Shown here: positions 1 to 9,103 of the stretch, piece after piece | Numbering within the stretch: position 1 is the first letter of the stretch | Layout of the letters: every line of letters starts with the position of its first letter | Source of the DNA: JASHUC01 sp035523875 | GTDB lineage: Bacteria; Pseudomonadota; Gammaproteobacteria; Steroidobacterales; Steroidobacteraceae | Length of the DNA stretch: 64,000 nt | Assembly (NCBI GenBank): GCA_035523875.1 | Contig: DATKPY010000029.1 | Span: 100,348 to 164,347, forward strand | Direction of reading: 5' to 3' | Program-made: the position numbers and the translations under genes | Notes under the pieces: generated by a model | What the model was told of the DNA's origin: nothing | What the model saw: only the letters and a program-made list of their open reading frames with translations | The model's database searches: none

Positions 1-315
1 CAAGGAGGCCTCGGCGTGCTGGGCGAGCGCAACGCCAGGAAGGCGCGCGCGCTCTATGCCGCGATCGACGGCTCGGGCTTCTATCGCAATCCGGTCGCCA
101 AGCACTGCCGCTCGCTCATGAACGTGCCGTTCACGCTCGCGAATCCGCAGCTCGACAAGAAATTCCTGGCCGAGGCGAGCGCGGCGGGGCTCACGAACCT
201 CGAGGGTCACCGCTCCGTCGGCGGCATGCGCGCGAGCCTCTACAACGCCATGCCGCTCGCGGGGGTCGAGGCACTGATCGCATTCATGCAGGAGTTCGAG
301 CGGCGCAACGGCTGA
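1..315 (+). CDS. serC: phosphoserine aminotransferase, C-terminal part
   Basis: The reading frame is open from the first base and ends with TGA at 313-315; the start lies outside the window. The roughly 100 visible residues match the SerC C-terminus: the QGGL...ERN segment, SGFYRNPV, the RSLMNVPF strand and the terminal EGHRSVGGMRASLYNA block that closes the PLP active site. SerC transaminates 3-phosphohydroxypyruvate to phosphoserine. The next gene encodes phosphoglycerate dehydrogenase, the preceding step of the same pathway, 32 bp downstream on the same strand. Confidence 0.93.
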   Translation, partial: QGGLGVLGERNARKARALYAAIDGSGFYRNPVAKHCRSLMNVPFTLANPQLDKKFLAEASAAGLTNLEGHRSVGGMRASLYNAMPLAGVEALIAFMQEFERRNG

Positions 316-347
316 CCCGCAGCGCCGCCTCCGCGACAATCAACGCC

Positions 348-1517
348 ATGCGCCATCGGATCCTCACGCTCAACAACATCAGCGCCCGCGGACTGGAGCG
401 CTTGCCGCGGGATCGCTACGAGGTCGGCCCCGATGTGAGCTCCCCGGATGCGATCCTGGTGCGCTCGGCGGACATGCACGCCCTGGAGATTCCCTCCTCG
501 GTGCTCGCAGTCGGCCGAGCGGGCGCCGGGGTCAACAACATTCCGGTTGCGAATCTGAGCAAGCGCGGGGTGCCGGTGTTCAACGCGCCGGGCGCGAACG
601 CGAATGCCGTGAAGGAGCTGGTGATCGCCGGGCTGCTCCTCGCGGCGCGCAACATCTGTCCGGCGTGGGCGTTCGCGCGCGCGTTGAGCGGGGACGACGA
701 GGAGATCGATCGGGCGGTCGAGGCGGAGAAGAAGCGCTTCGTGGGTTTCGAGCTCCCGAACCGCACCTTGGGGGTGGTCGGGCTCGGTGCGATCGGCGTC
801 GAGGTGGCCAACTCCGCGCTCGCGCTCGGCATGAAAGTGCTCGGCTACGATCCGCAGATCACCGTGCAGCGGGCCTGGCAGCTCTCCTCGAGCGTCGAGC
901 AGGCACTCTCCCTCGATGACCTGTTCGCCCGCGCCGATGCGGTCACGGTGCACGTTCCCCTCAACGCCGAGACGCGCGGCCTGGTGAACGAGTCGCGCCT
1001 GAAGCTCATGCGCAAGGGAGGCGTGATTCTCAACTTTGCGCGCGCGCCGATCGTCGACGACGCGGCGGTGGTGGCCGCGCTCGATGGCGCGCGGCTGCGC
1101 GCCTACGTGTGCGATTTTCCGAGCAACGCGCTCAAGGATCACGCGAAGGTGGTGACCTTGCCGCACCTCGGCGCCTCCACTCACGAGGCGGAGGAGAACT
1201 GCGCGGTGATGGTGGCCGACACGGTGCGCGAGTATCTCGAGAACGGCACCGTGCGCCATTCGGTCAACTATCCCGAGGTGGTGCTGCCGCGCGCGCCGGG
1301 ATCGGCGCGCCTTGCGATCGCGAACAGCAACGTGCCCAACATGGTCGGACAGATCTCCACCTGTCTCGCCAGCGCCGGACTCAATATCGCGGATCTGCTC
1401 AACAAGTCCCGCGGCGAGTACGCCTATACGCTCATCGACATCGAAGGTGCGCTCGCGGGCGATCTCATCGGCAAGATCCGCCGCATCGACGGCGTGCTCG
1501 CGGCGCGCGTGCTCTAG
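348..1517 (+). CDS. serA: D-3-phosphoglycerate dehydrogenase with C-terminal ACT domain
   Basis: 389 aa. It oxidises 3-phosphoglycerate to 3-phosphohydroxypyruvate, the first step of serine synthesis. Visible are the NAD-binding GLGAIG (145-150), a substrate-side VGRAGAGVNNI (55-65), an Arg at 232 in NFARAPIVDD, the catalytic-type His at 273 in LPHLGAST, and an ACT domain from about residue 319 (NVPNMVGQIS, GLNIADL) that would sense serine. It is the short form without the extra ASB domain. At the place where most relatives read DVFxxEP, this protein reads DFPSNALK, so the usual catalytic Glu is not obvious. ATG at 348 fits the family N-terminus. No strong Shine-Dalgarno is seen, so coupling to serC is plausible. 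Confidence 0.93.
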   Translation: MRHRILTLNNISARGLERLPRDRYEVGPDVSSPDAILVRSADMHALEIPSSVLAVGRAGAGVNNIPVANLSKRGVPVFNAPGANANAVKELVIAGLLLAARNICPAWAFARALSGDDEEIDRAVEAEKKRFVGFELPNRTLGVVGLGAIGVEVANSALALGMKVLGYDPQITVQRAWQLSSSVEQALSLDDLFARADAVTVHVPLNAETRGLVNESRLKLMRKGGVILNFARAPIVDDAAVVAALDGARLRAYVCDFPSNALKDHAKVVTLPHLGASTHEAEENCAVMVADTVREYLENGTVRHSVNYPEVVLPRAPGSARLAIANSNVPNMVGQISTCLASAGLNIADLLNKSRGEYAYTLIDIEGALAGDLIGKIRRIDGVLAARVL

Positions 1518-1554
1518 CACGGCGCCGGCGCGGCAGGCGGGGAGCGCGAGGTTC

Positions 1555-2667
1555 ATGGCGAAGGGCAAATCGACCGCCCCGAGAGGCACCGATCTGGCAG
1601 CCGTGCGCCGCCGCATCGACGCGGTCGACGCCCGCTTGGGCGAGCTTTTGAACGAGCGCGCCCGCTTGGCGCAGCGGGTGGGCATCTCCAAGCACGCCGA
1701 CGGCCACCTCGTCGATTTCTATCGGCCGGAGCGCGAGGCCGAGGTGCTGCGCCGAGCGAAGGAGCGCAACAAGGGGCCGCTGCGCGACGAGGAGGTCTTG
1801 CGGCTGTTTCGCGAGATCATGTCGGCGTGTCTCGCCCAGCAGGAGCCGCTCAAGGTCGCCTTCCTCGGCCCCGAGGGCACCTTCACGCAGGCGGCGGTGC
1901 TCACGCACTTCGGTCACTCGGTGCGCGCCCTGCCGCTGCCCTCGGTCGATGAGGTATTCCACGAGGTGGAGTCCGGTAGCGTCGACTTCGGGATCGTCGC
2001 CATCGAGAACTCGACCGAGGGCATGGTGATCAACACCCTCGACCGCTTTCTCACCTCCCCGGTGAAGATCTGCGGGGAGGTGGAGTTGCGGATCCATCAG
2101 TACCTCATGGGGCGGATGCGCTCGCTTGCGGAGGTCGAGCGCGTCTGCTCGCACCAGCAGGCGTTCGCGCAGTGCCGCGGATGGCTCGATGAGCATTTGC
2201 CGGGCGTCGAGCGCGTCGCCGTGGCGAGCAACGCCGAGGGTGCGCGGCGGGCGCGCGACGAGCACGGCAGCGCTGCGATCGCCGGTGAGACCGCGGCAGA
2301 GGTCTACGGACTCGAGGTGCTCGCAGCCGAGATCGAGGATCGCGCCGACAACACCACGCGCTTCTTCGTGCTCGGGCGCAAGCTCCTCGCCCCGAGCGGC
2401 CAGGATCGTACGACGCTGCTGCTCTCGGCGGGCCATACCGATGCGCCCGGGGCGCTCTTCCGGCTGCTCGAGCCGCTCGCGCGCTACCGCATCAGCATGA
2501 CGCGCATCGAGTCGCGCCCCTCGCACCGGCGCAAGTGGGATTACGTGTTCTTCATCGACATCGAGGGGCATGCCCGCGACCGCAACGTCGCCCGCGCGCT
2601 CGCCGCGCTCGAGAAGCGCGCTTCGCTCTTTCGCGTGCTCGGCTCCTATCCGCGCGCGGTCACCTGA
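1555..2667 (+). CDS. pheA: bifunctional chorismate mutase / prephenate dehydratase
   Basis: 370 aa from ATG 1555. It converts chorismate to prephenate and then phenylpyruvate for phenylalanine synthesis. An AroQ-type chorismate mutase helix bundle spans about residues 12-95 (RRRIDAVDARLGELLNERA). The prephenate dehydratase domain follows from about 100 (FLGPEGTFTQAAV, GIVAIENSTEG, and the NTTRFFVLG threonine motif). A regulatory ACT domain is at about 285-365, with the ESRPS motif that binds phenylalanine. The frame is open further upstream, but that overlaps serA and has no family match. The gene lies 37 bp after serA and 4 bp before aroA, so it belongs to the same transcript. Confidence 0.94.
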   Translation: MAKGKSTAPRGTDLAAVRRRIDAVDARLGELLNERARLAQRVGISKHADGHLVDFYRPEREAEVLRRAKERNKGPLRDEEVLRLFREIMSACLAQQEPLKVAFLGPEGTFTQAAVLTHFGHSVRALPLPSVDEVFHEVESGSVDFGIVAIENSTEGMVINTLDRFLTSPVKICGEVELRIHQYLMGRMRSLAEVERVCSHQQAFAQCRGWLDEHLPGVERVAVASNAEGARRARDEHGSAAIAGETAAEVYGLEVLAAEIEDRADNTTRFFVLGRKLLAPSGQDRTTLLLSAGHTDAPGALFRLLEPLARYRISMTRIESRPSHRRKWDYVFFIDIEGHARDRNVARALAALEKRASLFRVLGSYPRAVT

Positions 2668-2671
2668 TCCC

Positions 2672-4003
2672 GTGAGCACCGCACCCGCCAAGCGCTATCG
2701 GCTCGAGCCAGGCGGGAGCGTCTCGGGCGCGGTGCGGATGCCGGGCGACAAGTCGATCTCGCATCGCGCGCTCATGCTGAGCGGGATCGCCGAAGGCACG
2801 AGCGAGATCCGCGGCTTCTTGCCAAGCGAGGACTGCCTCGCGACGCTCGCGGCGCTGCGTGCGCTCGGCGTGCCGATCGAGAGGCCGGAGCCCGAGCGGG
2901 TGCTGGTGCACGGCGTTGGAGCGCTGGGGCTCACCGCGGCGAGCGGCCCGCTCGATATGGGCAACGCCGGCACGGCGATGCGGCTTTTCATGGGTCTGCT
3001 TGCCGGCCAGCCCTTCGACTCGACACTCATCGGGGATGCCTCGCTCATGCGCCGGCCGATGGAGCGGGTGGCCGCGCCACTCAGGCTCATGGGGGCGCGC
3101 ATCCGCACGCATGCGGGCCGCCCGCCGGTGGAGATCGCCGGCGGCAGCCGCCTCACGGCGATCGACTACGAGCTGCCGGTCGCGAGCGCCCAGGTGAAGT
3201 CCGCAATCCTGCTTGCCGCCCTGGGCGCGAGCGGGCGCACGCGCATCACGGAGCCGGCCGCCGCACGCGACCACACCGAGCGCATGCTCGAGCAGTTCGG
3301 CGCCGAGCTCGTCTCATCCGGCCCGACCGTCGCGATCGAGGGCGGGCAGGCCTTGCGCGCGACCGGCGTGCAGGTGCCCGGTGATTTCTCCTCCGCGGCA
3401 TTCTTTCTGGTCGCCGGCTGCCTCGCCGCGGCGGGTCCGCTCACGCTTCAGGGCGTGGGCGTCAACCCGACCCGCACGGGACTTCTCGATCTGCTGCGCG
3501 AGATGGGAGCGGACATTCGCCTGCACCGCCCGCCCGGGGCGAGCACCGATCTGCGCAGCGAGCCGTTCGCCGATATCGAGGTGCGCGCCTCGCGCCTGCG
3601 CGGCATCAAGGTGCCCGGCTCGGTGGTGCCGCTCGCGATCGATGAGTTCCCGGTGTTCTTCATCGCCGCGGCGTGCGCGGAAGGGGACACGCTGGTGCGC
3701 GGCGCGCTCGAGCTGCGGGTGAAGGAGAGCGACCGGCTCGCCGTCATGGCCGAGGGCCTCGGGCGGCTCGGTGTCGAGCACGACCTGCTCGAGGACGGCC
3801 TGTGGATCCGCGGTCGCGGGGGCTTCGAGGGCGGCTCGGTCGACAGCCACGGCGACCACCGCATCGCCATGGCGTTCGCGGTCGCGAGCCTGAAGGCGAG
3901 CGCACCGATCGAGATTCTCGATGTGGCGAATGTCGCCACCTCCTTCCCCGGGTTCCTCGAGGTTGCGCGGGCCGCGGGACTGCGCATCGAGCAGCTTCCC
4001 TGA
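2672..4003 (+). CDS. aroA: 3-phosphoshikimate 1-carboxyvinyltransferase (EPSP synthase)
   Basis: 443 aa from GTG 2672, four bases after the pheA stop. It joins shikimate-3-phosphate and PEP, the step before chorismate. Two-domain EPSP synthase signatures are present: MPGDKSISHRALML near residue 23, LDMGNAGTAMRLFMGLL, DASLMRRPMERV and SAQVKSAILLAAL. The C-terminal LRVKESDRLAVMAEGL, then DSHGDHRIAMAFAVA, are also present. The motifs resemble class II or Gram-positive type enzymes rather than the E. coli form. The end is 13 bp before the cmk start. The position between pheA and cmk is typical of gammaproteobacterial serC-rpsA regions. Confidence 0.95.
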   Translation: MSTAPAKRYRLEPGGSVSGAVRMPGDKSISHRALMLSGIAEGTSEIRGFLPSEDCLATLAALRALGVPIERPEPERVLVHGVGALGLTAASGPLDMGNAGTAMRLFMGLLAGQPFDSTLIGDASLMRRPMERVAAPLRLMGARIRTHAGRPPVEIAGGSRLTAIDYELPVASAQVKSAILLAALGASGRTRITEPAAARDHTERMLEQFGAELVSSGPTVAIEGGQALRATGVQVPGDFSSAAFFLVAGCLAAAGPLTLQGVGVNPTRTGLLDLLREMGADIRLHRPPGASTDLRSEPFADIEVRASRLRGIKVPGSVVPLAIDEFPVFFIAAACAEGDTLVRGALELRVKESDRLAVMAEGLGRLGVEHDLLEDGLWIRGRGGFEGGSVDSHGDHRIAMAFAVASLKASAPIEILDVANVATSFPGFLEVARAAGLRIEQLP

Positions 4004-4016
4004 GGGGCTCACAGCG

Positions 4017-4712
4017 ATGGCCGAGCAGGCGGCGGCGAAGGTCCCCGTGGTCACGATCGACGGTCCGAGTGGCTCGGGCAAGGGGACGGTGAGCCGCGCG
4101 GTTGCACATTATGCCCGTTGGCACTGGCTCGACAGCGGGGCGCTCTACCGGCTGGTCGCGCTCGCCGGCGAGGCTGAAGGCCTCGCGGCCGGTGATGTCG
4201 CCGGTCACGTCCGGACCGCCCAGAGGATGCAGGTGCGCTTCGGCACCGGGCGGCTGGAGGAGCGGGTCACCCTCGAGGGCCGGGACGTGACGGCGGAGCT
4301 GCGCTCGGAGCGCGCCGGGTCCGGTGCATCGCGGGTGGCGGCGTGGCCGGAGGTTCGCGCGGCGCTGCTCGGGCGGCAGAAGGCCTTTGCCCGGCCCCCG
4401 GGGCTCGTGGCCGACGGCCGGGACATGGGCACGGTCGTATTCCCGCAGGCGGAGCTCAAGATCTATCTCACGGCCAGCCCCGAGGAGCGGGCGTTGAGGA
4501 GATATAAGCAGTTGAACGACAAGGGGTCAGGTGTTAGCCTTGCCGCCCTTTCGCGCGAGATTGCCGAACGGGACTCGCGGGATGCGTCGCGTGCCGTCGC
4601 TCCCTTGAGAGCGGCGTCCGACGCCCACGTGATCGACTCCACCGGCCTCACGGTCGAGGAGGTGGTCGAGCGGGTGCTTGCGCTCGGACGGGACCGCACG
4701 CTCTGGGCCTGA
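4017..4712 (+). CDS. cmk: (d)CMP kinase
   Basis: 231 aa from ATG 4017. It phosphorylates CMP and dCMP using ATP. The P-loop DGPSGSGKGT lies at about 15-24, followed by LDSGALYR (CMP-binding), VADGRDMGTVVFP, and the lid segment RRYKQLNDKGSG..AALSREIAERDSRD with its arginines. The length matches bacterial Cmk. It sits between aroA and rpsA, the standard location. This is a separate family member from the cytidylate-kinase-like gene at 34936-35574. Confidence 0.95.
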   Translation: MAEQAAAKVPVVTIDGPSGSGKGTVSRAVAHYARWHWLDSGALYRLVALAGEAEGLAAGDVAGHVRTAQRMQVRFGTGRLEERVTLEGRDVTAELRSERAGSGASRVAAWPEVRAALLGRQKAFARPPGLVADGRDMGTVVFPQAELKIYLTASPEERALRRYKQLNDKGSGVSLAALSREIAERDSRDASRAVAPLRAASDAHVIDSTGLTVEEVVERVLALGRDRTLWA

Positions 4713-4852
4713 GCGATCCCGCGCGACAAGGCTACAACGGGATGCCGCTGCACGGATGCCGCGGCTCGGTGCAACCAGACTCGGGCCGCGACGAGGCGAG
4801 CTCGATTTTCTTCCAGTCGAGCACGAGCGCAGCGCGCCGTGCACGTGAAGGT

Positions 4853-6526
4853 ATGACAGAAAGTTTCGCGCAACTATTCCAGGAAAGCCTCGCGAATCAA
4901 CGGATTCGCCCGGGCATGATTCTGACCGGGCTCGTGGTCGACGTGACCTCCGACAACGTCATCGTCAATGTGGGACTGAAGTCCGAGGCGGTGATCCCGC
5001 TCGAGCAGTTCAAGAACGAGCGCGGCGAGATCGAGGTGAAGGCCGGCGATGAGGTGGAGGTCGCGCTCGACTCGGTGGAAGATGGCACCGGGGAGACGCG
5101 GCTGTCGCGCGAGAAGGCGAAGCGCGCGCGCACCTGGACGCGGCTCGAGCAGGCGTTCAACAACTCCGAGATCGTCACCGGCGTGATCACCGGACGCGTG
5201 AAGGGCGGATTCACGGTCGAGATCGACAACGTGCGCGCATTCCTGCCGGGCTCGCTCGTCGATGTGCGCCCGGTGCGCGACACCTCCTACCTCGAGGGCA
5301 AGCCGCTCGAGTTCAAGGTGATCAAGCTCGATCAGAAGCGCAATAACGTGGTCGTCTCGCGCCGCGCCGTCGTGGAGCAGGAGTTCTCCGCCGAGCGCTC
5401 GGCGCTCCTCGAGAATCTGCAGGAAGGCGCCGTGGTGCGCGGCACCGTCAAGAACCTGACCGACTACGGCGCCTTCGTCGACTTGGGCGGCATCGACGGC
5501 CTGCTGCACATCACGGACATGGCCTGGAAGCGGGTGAAGCACCCCTCCGAGGTCGTCAAGGTCGGCGACGAGGTCGACGTGCGCATCCTCAAGTTCGATC
5601 GCGAGCGCTCGCGCGTATCGCTCGGCTTGAAGCAGCTCGGCGCCGATCCGTGGGAGAACATCGCCCGGCGCTATCCGCCGAACACCCGCGTCTTCGGCAA
5701 GGTCACCAACATCGCCGACTACGGCGCGTTCGTGGAGATCGAGGACGGCGTCGAGGGTCTGGTGCACGTCTCGGAGATGGACTGGACCAACAAGAACGTC
5801 AATCCCGCCAAGGTCGTGCACACGGGCCAGGAAGTCGAGGTGATGGTGCTCGATGTGGACGAGGAGCGCCGCCGCATCTCCTTGGGCTTGAAGCAGTGCA
5901 AGGCGAACCCGTGGAAGGAGTTCGCCGAGAACTACAACCGCGGCGATCGGGTCTCCGGTCAGATCAAGTCGATCACCGACTTCGGCATCTTCATCGGTCT
6001 TCCCGGCAACATCGACGGCTTGGTGCATCTGTCGGACATCTCCTGGGATCAGCCCGGCGAGGAGGCCGTCCGCAACTACCAGAAGGCGCAGCAGGTCGAG
6101 GCGATGGTGCTGTCCATCGATCCGGAGCGCGAGCGGATCTCCTTGGGCATCAAGCAGCTCGCCAAGGATCCGTTCTCGGCGTACATCGCGGAGAACCCCA
6201 AGGGCACCATCGTCCGCGGGACCATTCGCGAGGTGGACGCGCGCGGGGCGATCGTCGACCTCGGAAATGGGGTCGACGGGCAGCTGCGGGCCTCCGAGCT
6301 CGGCCGCGACCGGGTGGAGGACGCCCGCGCGGTGCTCAAGGTGGGCGATGAGATCGAAGCGAAGTTCACGGGCGTCGACCGCAAGTCGCGCACCATCACG
6401 CTGTCGGTGAAGGCGAAGGAAGCGCACGAGGAGGCGGAGGCGGTGCAGAGCTATCGCTCGGAGCAGGCTCCGAGCGGCACGAGCCTCGGCGATCTGCTGA
6501 AGGAGCACATCGGCGACCGGAATTGA
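4853..6526 (+). CDS. rpsA: 30S ribosomal protein S1
   Basis: 557 aa from ATG 4853. It contains six S1 RNA-binding repeats; the first (GMILTGLVVDVTSDNVIVNVGLK) and second bind the ribosome, and the later ones with repeated DYGAFV, LVHVSEMDW and RISLGLKQ blocks bind mRNA. S1 unwinds and docks mRNA for translation initiation. The upstream frame open from 4742 is not homologous and is dropped. Only a weak Shine-Dalgarno (GAAGG) precedes the start, as is common for rpsA, which represses its own translation. A 140-bp gap after cmk could hold its own promoter. ihfB follows 7 bp downstream. Confidence 0.96.
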   Translation: MTESFAQLFQESLANQRIRPGMILTGLVVDVTSDNVIVNVGLKSEAVIPLEQFKNERGEIEVKAGDEVEVALDSVEDGTGETRLSREKAKRARTWTRLEQAFNNSEIVTGVITGRVKGGFTVEIDNVRAFLPGSLVDVRPVRDTSYLEGKPLEFKVIKLDQKRNNVVVSRRAVVEQEFSAERSALLENLQEGAVVRGTVKNLTDYGAFVDLGGIDGLLHITDMAWKRVKHPSEVVKVGDEVDVRILKFDRERSRVSLGLKQLGADPWENIARRYPPNTRVFGKVTNIADYGAFVEIEDGVEGLVHVSEMDWTNKNVNPAKVVHTGQEVEVMVLDVDEERRRISLGLKQCKANPWKEFAENYNRGDRVSGQIKSITDFGIFIGLPGNIDGLVHLSDISWDQPGEEAVRNYQKAQQVEAMVLSIDPERERISLGIKQLAKDPFSAYIAENPKGTIVRGTIREVDARGAIVDLGNGVDGQLRASELGRDRVEDARAVLKVGDEIEAKFTGVDRKSRTITLSVKAKEAHEEAEAVQSYRSEQAPSGTSLGDLLKEHIGDRN

Positions 6527-6533
6527 ACGAGCA

Positions 6534-6836
6534 ATGACCAAATCGGAGCTCATCGAGATCATCACCGCGAAGCAGAAGCACCTTCCTGCGAAGGATGTGG
6601 AGCTCGCGCTGAAGCAGATCCTCGAGATCATGAGCGATGCGCTCTCCCAGGGGGAGCGCATCGAGATCCGCGGCTTCGGCAGCTTCTCGCTGCACTTTCG
6701 CCCGCCCCGACAGGGCCGCAACCCGAAGACCGGCGAGGCCGTCGCGCTCTCGGGCAAATACGTTCCGCACTTCAAGCCCGGCAAGGACCTGCGCGAGCGC
6801 GTCAACGACGGCGCGGACCGGCCGATTCGCGACTGA
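6534..6836 (+). CDS. ihfB: integration host factor subunit beta
   Basis: 100 aa. This is a DNA-bending subunit that pairs with IHF-alpha in nucleoid structure and sigma-54 promoter activation. It begins MTKSELIEIITAKQ and shows the beta-subunit arm IRGFGSFSLHFRPPRQGRNP with the DNA-intercalating proline, followed by the KTGEAVALSGKYVPHFKPGKDLRERVN tail. The length is normal. It follows rpsA by 7 bp, the conserved gammaproteobacterial order. Confidence 0.96.
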   Translation: MTKSELIEIITAKQKHLPAKDVELALKQILEIMSDALSQGERIEIRGFGSFSLHFRPPRQGRNPKTGEAVALSGKYVPHFKPGKDLRERVNDGADRPIRD

Positions 6837-6912
6837 CGCGCAGGCGGGGAAGCGCAGGGCGCGCGCTCCTGCGGCAACGGTGCCGGCCGCGGCACATCCG
6901 GAGGAGGGCTCT

Positions 6913-8034
6913 GTGTTCGAAGTGCCGCCCGTCGTGCTCGCCCTCGCTTTCATCGCGGTGGGCGTGGCGGCGTGGCTCCTCGGACGACACGGCGGCGCAC
7001 GCACCGTGCGTCTGCCGCGCGACTACTACGTCGGCCTCGATCACCTCATCAATGACCGCTTCGATCGTGCCGCCGAGGTGTTCACGCGCGTCGCCGCGAC
7101 GAACGACGATGCGGCGGAGATTCAGTTCGCACTCGGGAGCCTGTTTCGCAAGCGCGGCGAGGTCGATCGCGCGATCGCGATCCACACCCGCCTCAAGGAC
7201 CACGGTGCAAGCGCCATCCGCGACCAGGCGGCGCTCGCTCTGGCACTCGATTACCTGAGCGCGGGCCTCATGGATCGCGCGGAGCGGCTGTTCGAGGGAC
7301 TCGCAGCGACGCGCGAATACCGTCGCGAGGCGCTCGAGCACCTGCTCAGGATCTACGAGCAGCAGGGTGACTGGGCGAACGCGCTCAAGATCTTTCACGA
7401 ACTGCCCGCCGACCTCATGGCCGAGCGCCGCAGCGTCGCCGCACACTATCTGTGCGAGCTCGCCGAGCACGCCATCGTGCAGGGCGACGCCGAGCGCGCA
7501 CGCACGCTCCTCAAGCAGGCGCAGACCCACGATCCGACCCTCTCGCGCACCGGCATTCTCACGGCGCGCATGCTCGAGGCGGCGGGCGATGCGCGCGGCG
7601 CATTCGAGCGCTATCTCCAGTCGCTCGAGAGCGCACCGGGGCTCGCGCTCGAGGTGATCCCGCGCTTGACCGCGCTCGCCGCGCGCTTGGGCGAGGCGAA
7701 CGTGATCGAGTCTCTTTCGGCGCGCCTGCGCGGCACGGGGCGGCTCACGCCCCGGCAGCTCGCCTGGCTCCTCGCCACGGCACTCCCGCCGGAGGAGTCG
7801 GCCCGCTTCGGCGAGCTCACCGCGGAGTTGGCGGCGCTCGGGGCAGCCGGCACGCCCTCGATCGGCCAGCTCCTCGGGCGTATCGGGGAGGCGGGCGGAC
7901 GCTACCAATGCGAGGAATGCGGGCTCACGAGCGTCGGGTGGTTCTGGCGCTGCCCGAAATGCCGCTCCTGGGATGGGATGCGCCCGGCGATATTCAAGTG
8001 GGCCGAGCGCACCGACGAGGGCGCTGCGCACTGA
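6913..8034 (+). CDS. lapB: lipopolysaccharide assembly protein B (TPR plus rubredoxin-like domain)
   Basis: 373 aa from GTG 6913, preceded by GGAGGG. LapB is an inner-membrane adapter that steers LpxC to FtsH proteolysis and helps LPS export. One N-terminal membrane helix (about 3-22) is followed by YYVGLDHLINDRFDRAAEVF and a run of TPR helices. A C-terminal rubredoxin-type zinc knuckle ends the protein, CEEC...CPKC (about 338-358), followed by SWDGMRP. LapA was not seen between ihfB and lapB. A perfect 9-bp-arm palindrome follows its stop codon directly. Confidence 0.94.
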   Translation: MFEVPPVVLALAFIAVGVAAWLLGRHGGARTVRLPRDYYVGLDHLINDRFDRAAEVFTRVAATNDDAAEIQFALGSLFRKRGEVDRAIAIHTRLKDHGASAIRDQAALALALDYLSAGLMDRAERLFEGLAATREYRREALEHLLRIYEQQGDWANALKIFHELPADLMAERRSVAAHYLCELAEHAIVQGDAERARTLLKQAQTHDPTLSRTGILTARMLEAAGDARGAFERYLQSLESAPGLALEVIPRLTALAARLGEANVIESLSARLRGTGRLTPRQLAWLLATALPPEESARFGELTAELAALGAAGTPSIGQLLGRIGEAGGRYQCEECGLTSVGWFWRCPKCRSWDGMRPAIFKWAERTDEGAAH

Positions 8035-8035
8035 T

Positions 8036-8054
8036 GCCGCGGGGTCCCCGCGGC
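8036..8054. terminator. possible terminator hairpin after lapB
   Basis: A 19-base palindrome, nine-base arms GCCGCGGGG / CCCCGCGGC around a single central T, begins one base after the lapB stop. In RNA it would fold with a 3-nt loop and seven G:C-rich pairs. There is no T-run, so it is not a standard intrinsic terminator; it may be a pause, a processing site or a Rho-dependent end before galU. Confidence 0.4.
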
Positions 8055-8144
8055 GGCGCGGCGGCTGCGCGTTCGGTGAGCGAGCGGTCCCACGCGATCC
8101 GCTACACTCGCTCCCGTAGCGGTCAAGCGCGCGAGGAGTCGTTC

Positions 8145-9053
8145 ATGAGGTCTCCGACCCAGTCGGTCATTCGTACGGCGGTGTTCCCGGTCGCCGGCCG
8201 GGGCACGCGGTTCTTGCCGGCGACGAAGGCGAGTCCGAAGGAGATGCTCCCGGTCGTCGACAAGCCGCTCATCCAGTACGCCGTCGAGGAGGCACTCGAT
8301 GCCGGCGCCCGCCGACTGGTGTTCATCACCGGCGCCTCCAAGCGCGCGATCGAGGATCACTTCGACTCGGACGAGGAGCTCGAGCACATGCTCGAGGCGC
8401 AGGGGAAGAGCGATCTGCTCAATCAGATCCGCAGCGTCCTGCCCTCCTACGCCGCGTGCATCTACATCCGCCAGCCGGCGCCGCTCGGACTCGGACACGC
8501 GGTGCTCTGTGCTCAGCCCGCGGTGGGCGCGGAGCCGTTCTTCGTGCATCTCGCGGATGACCTGATCCGCGCGCCGGTGAGCTGTCTCAAACAGATGGCC
8601 GAGGTCTACGAATCGAAGCGCGCGAGCATCCTCGCCGTGGAGGTCGTGCCGCGCCGCGAGACCGAGAAATACGGCATCGTGGAGGTGGAGGCGGACCGCT
8701 CGACGACCAGCCGCGTGCGCAGCATCGTCGAGAAGCCCAAGCCCGCCGTTGCCCCCTCGACGCTCGCCGTCGTCGGTCGCTACGTGCTCACGCCTGCCAT
8801 CTTCGAGCATCTCGAGCGCATCGGCCGCGGCAGCGGTGGGGAGATCCAGCTCACCGACGGCATCGCCGCACTCATGCGCGAGGAGGCGGTGTACGCGTAT
8901 CGGTTCTCGGGCAAGCGCTACGACTGCGGCAGCAAGCTCGGCTATCTGCAGGCAACCGTCGAGTACGCGCTCGGGCATCCGTCGCTCGGCAGTGACTTTC
9001 GCAAGTACTTAAGAGGGGTGATACGCTCGCCCTCCATGCGCGCGCGCCGCTGA
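8145..9053 (+). CDS. galU: UTP-glucose-1-phosphate uridylyltransferase
   Basis: 302 aa from ATG 8145, with a GAGGAG Shine-Dalgarno 7 bp upstream. It makes UDP-glucose for LPS, capsule and osmolyte synthesis. Nucleotidyltransferase motifs are clear: AVFPVAGRGTRFLPATKASPKEMLPV at the N-terminus, QYAVEEALDAG, APLGLGHAVLCA, FFVHLADDLI, then VEKPKP, GRYVLTP and the GGEIQLTDGI and YDCGSKLGYLQA blocks. The length and every core motif are normal for bacterial GalU. Confidence 0.95.
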   Translation: MRSPTQSVIRTAVFPVAGRGTRFLPATKASPKEMLPVVDKPLIQYAVEEALDAGARRLVFITGASKRAIEDHFDSDEELEHMLEAQGKSDLLNQIRSVLPSYAACIYIRQPAPLGLGHAVLCAQPAVGAEPFFVHLADDLIRAPVSCLKQMAEVYESKRASILAVEVVPRRETEKYGIVEVEADRSTTSRVRSIVEKPKPAVAPSTLAVVGRYVLTPAIFEHLERIGRGSGGEIQLTDGIAALMREEAVYAYRFSGKRYDCGSKLGYLQATVEYALGHPSLGSDFRKYLRGVIRSPSMRARR

Positions 9054-9103
9054 AGTGCCCCGCGCGCGCGACCCCGCCCGCGTCCATTTGAGGAGGAATC
9101 TCG

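Noticed and set aside
4874..6895. 673-codon open frame on the minus strand
   Set aside because: Antisense to rpsA and ihfB; the apparent repeats mirror the S1 repeats of rpsA.
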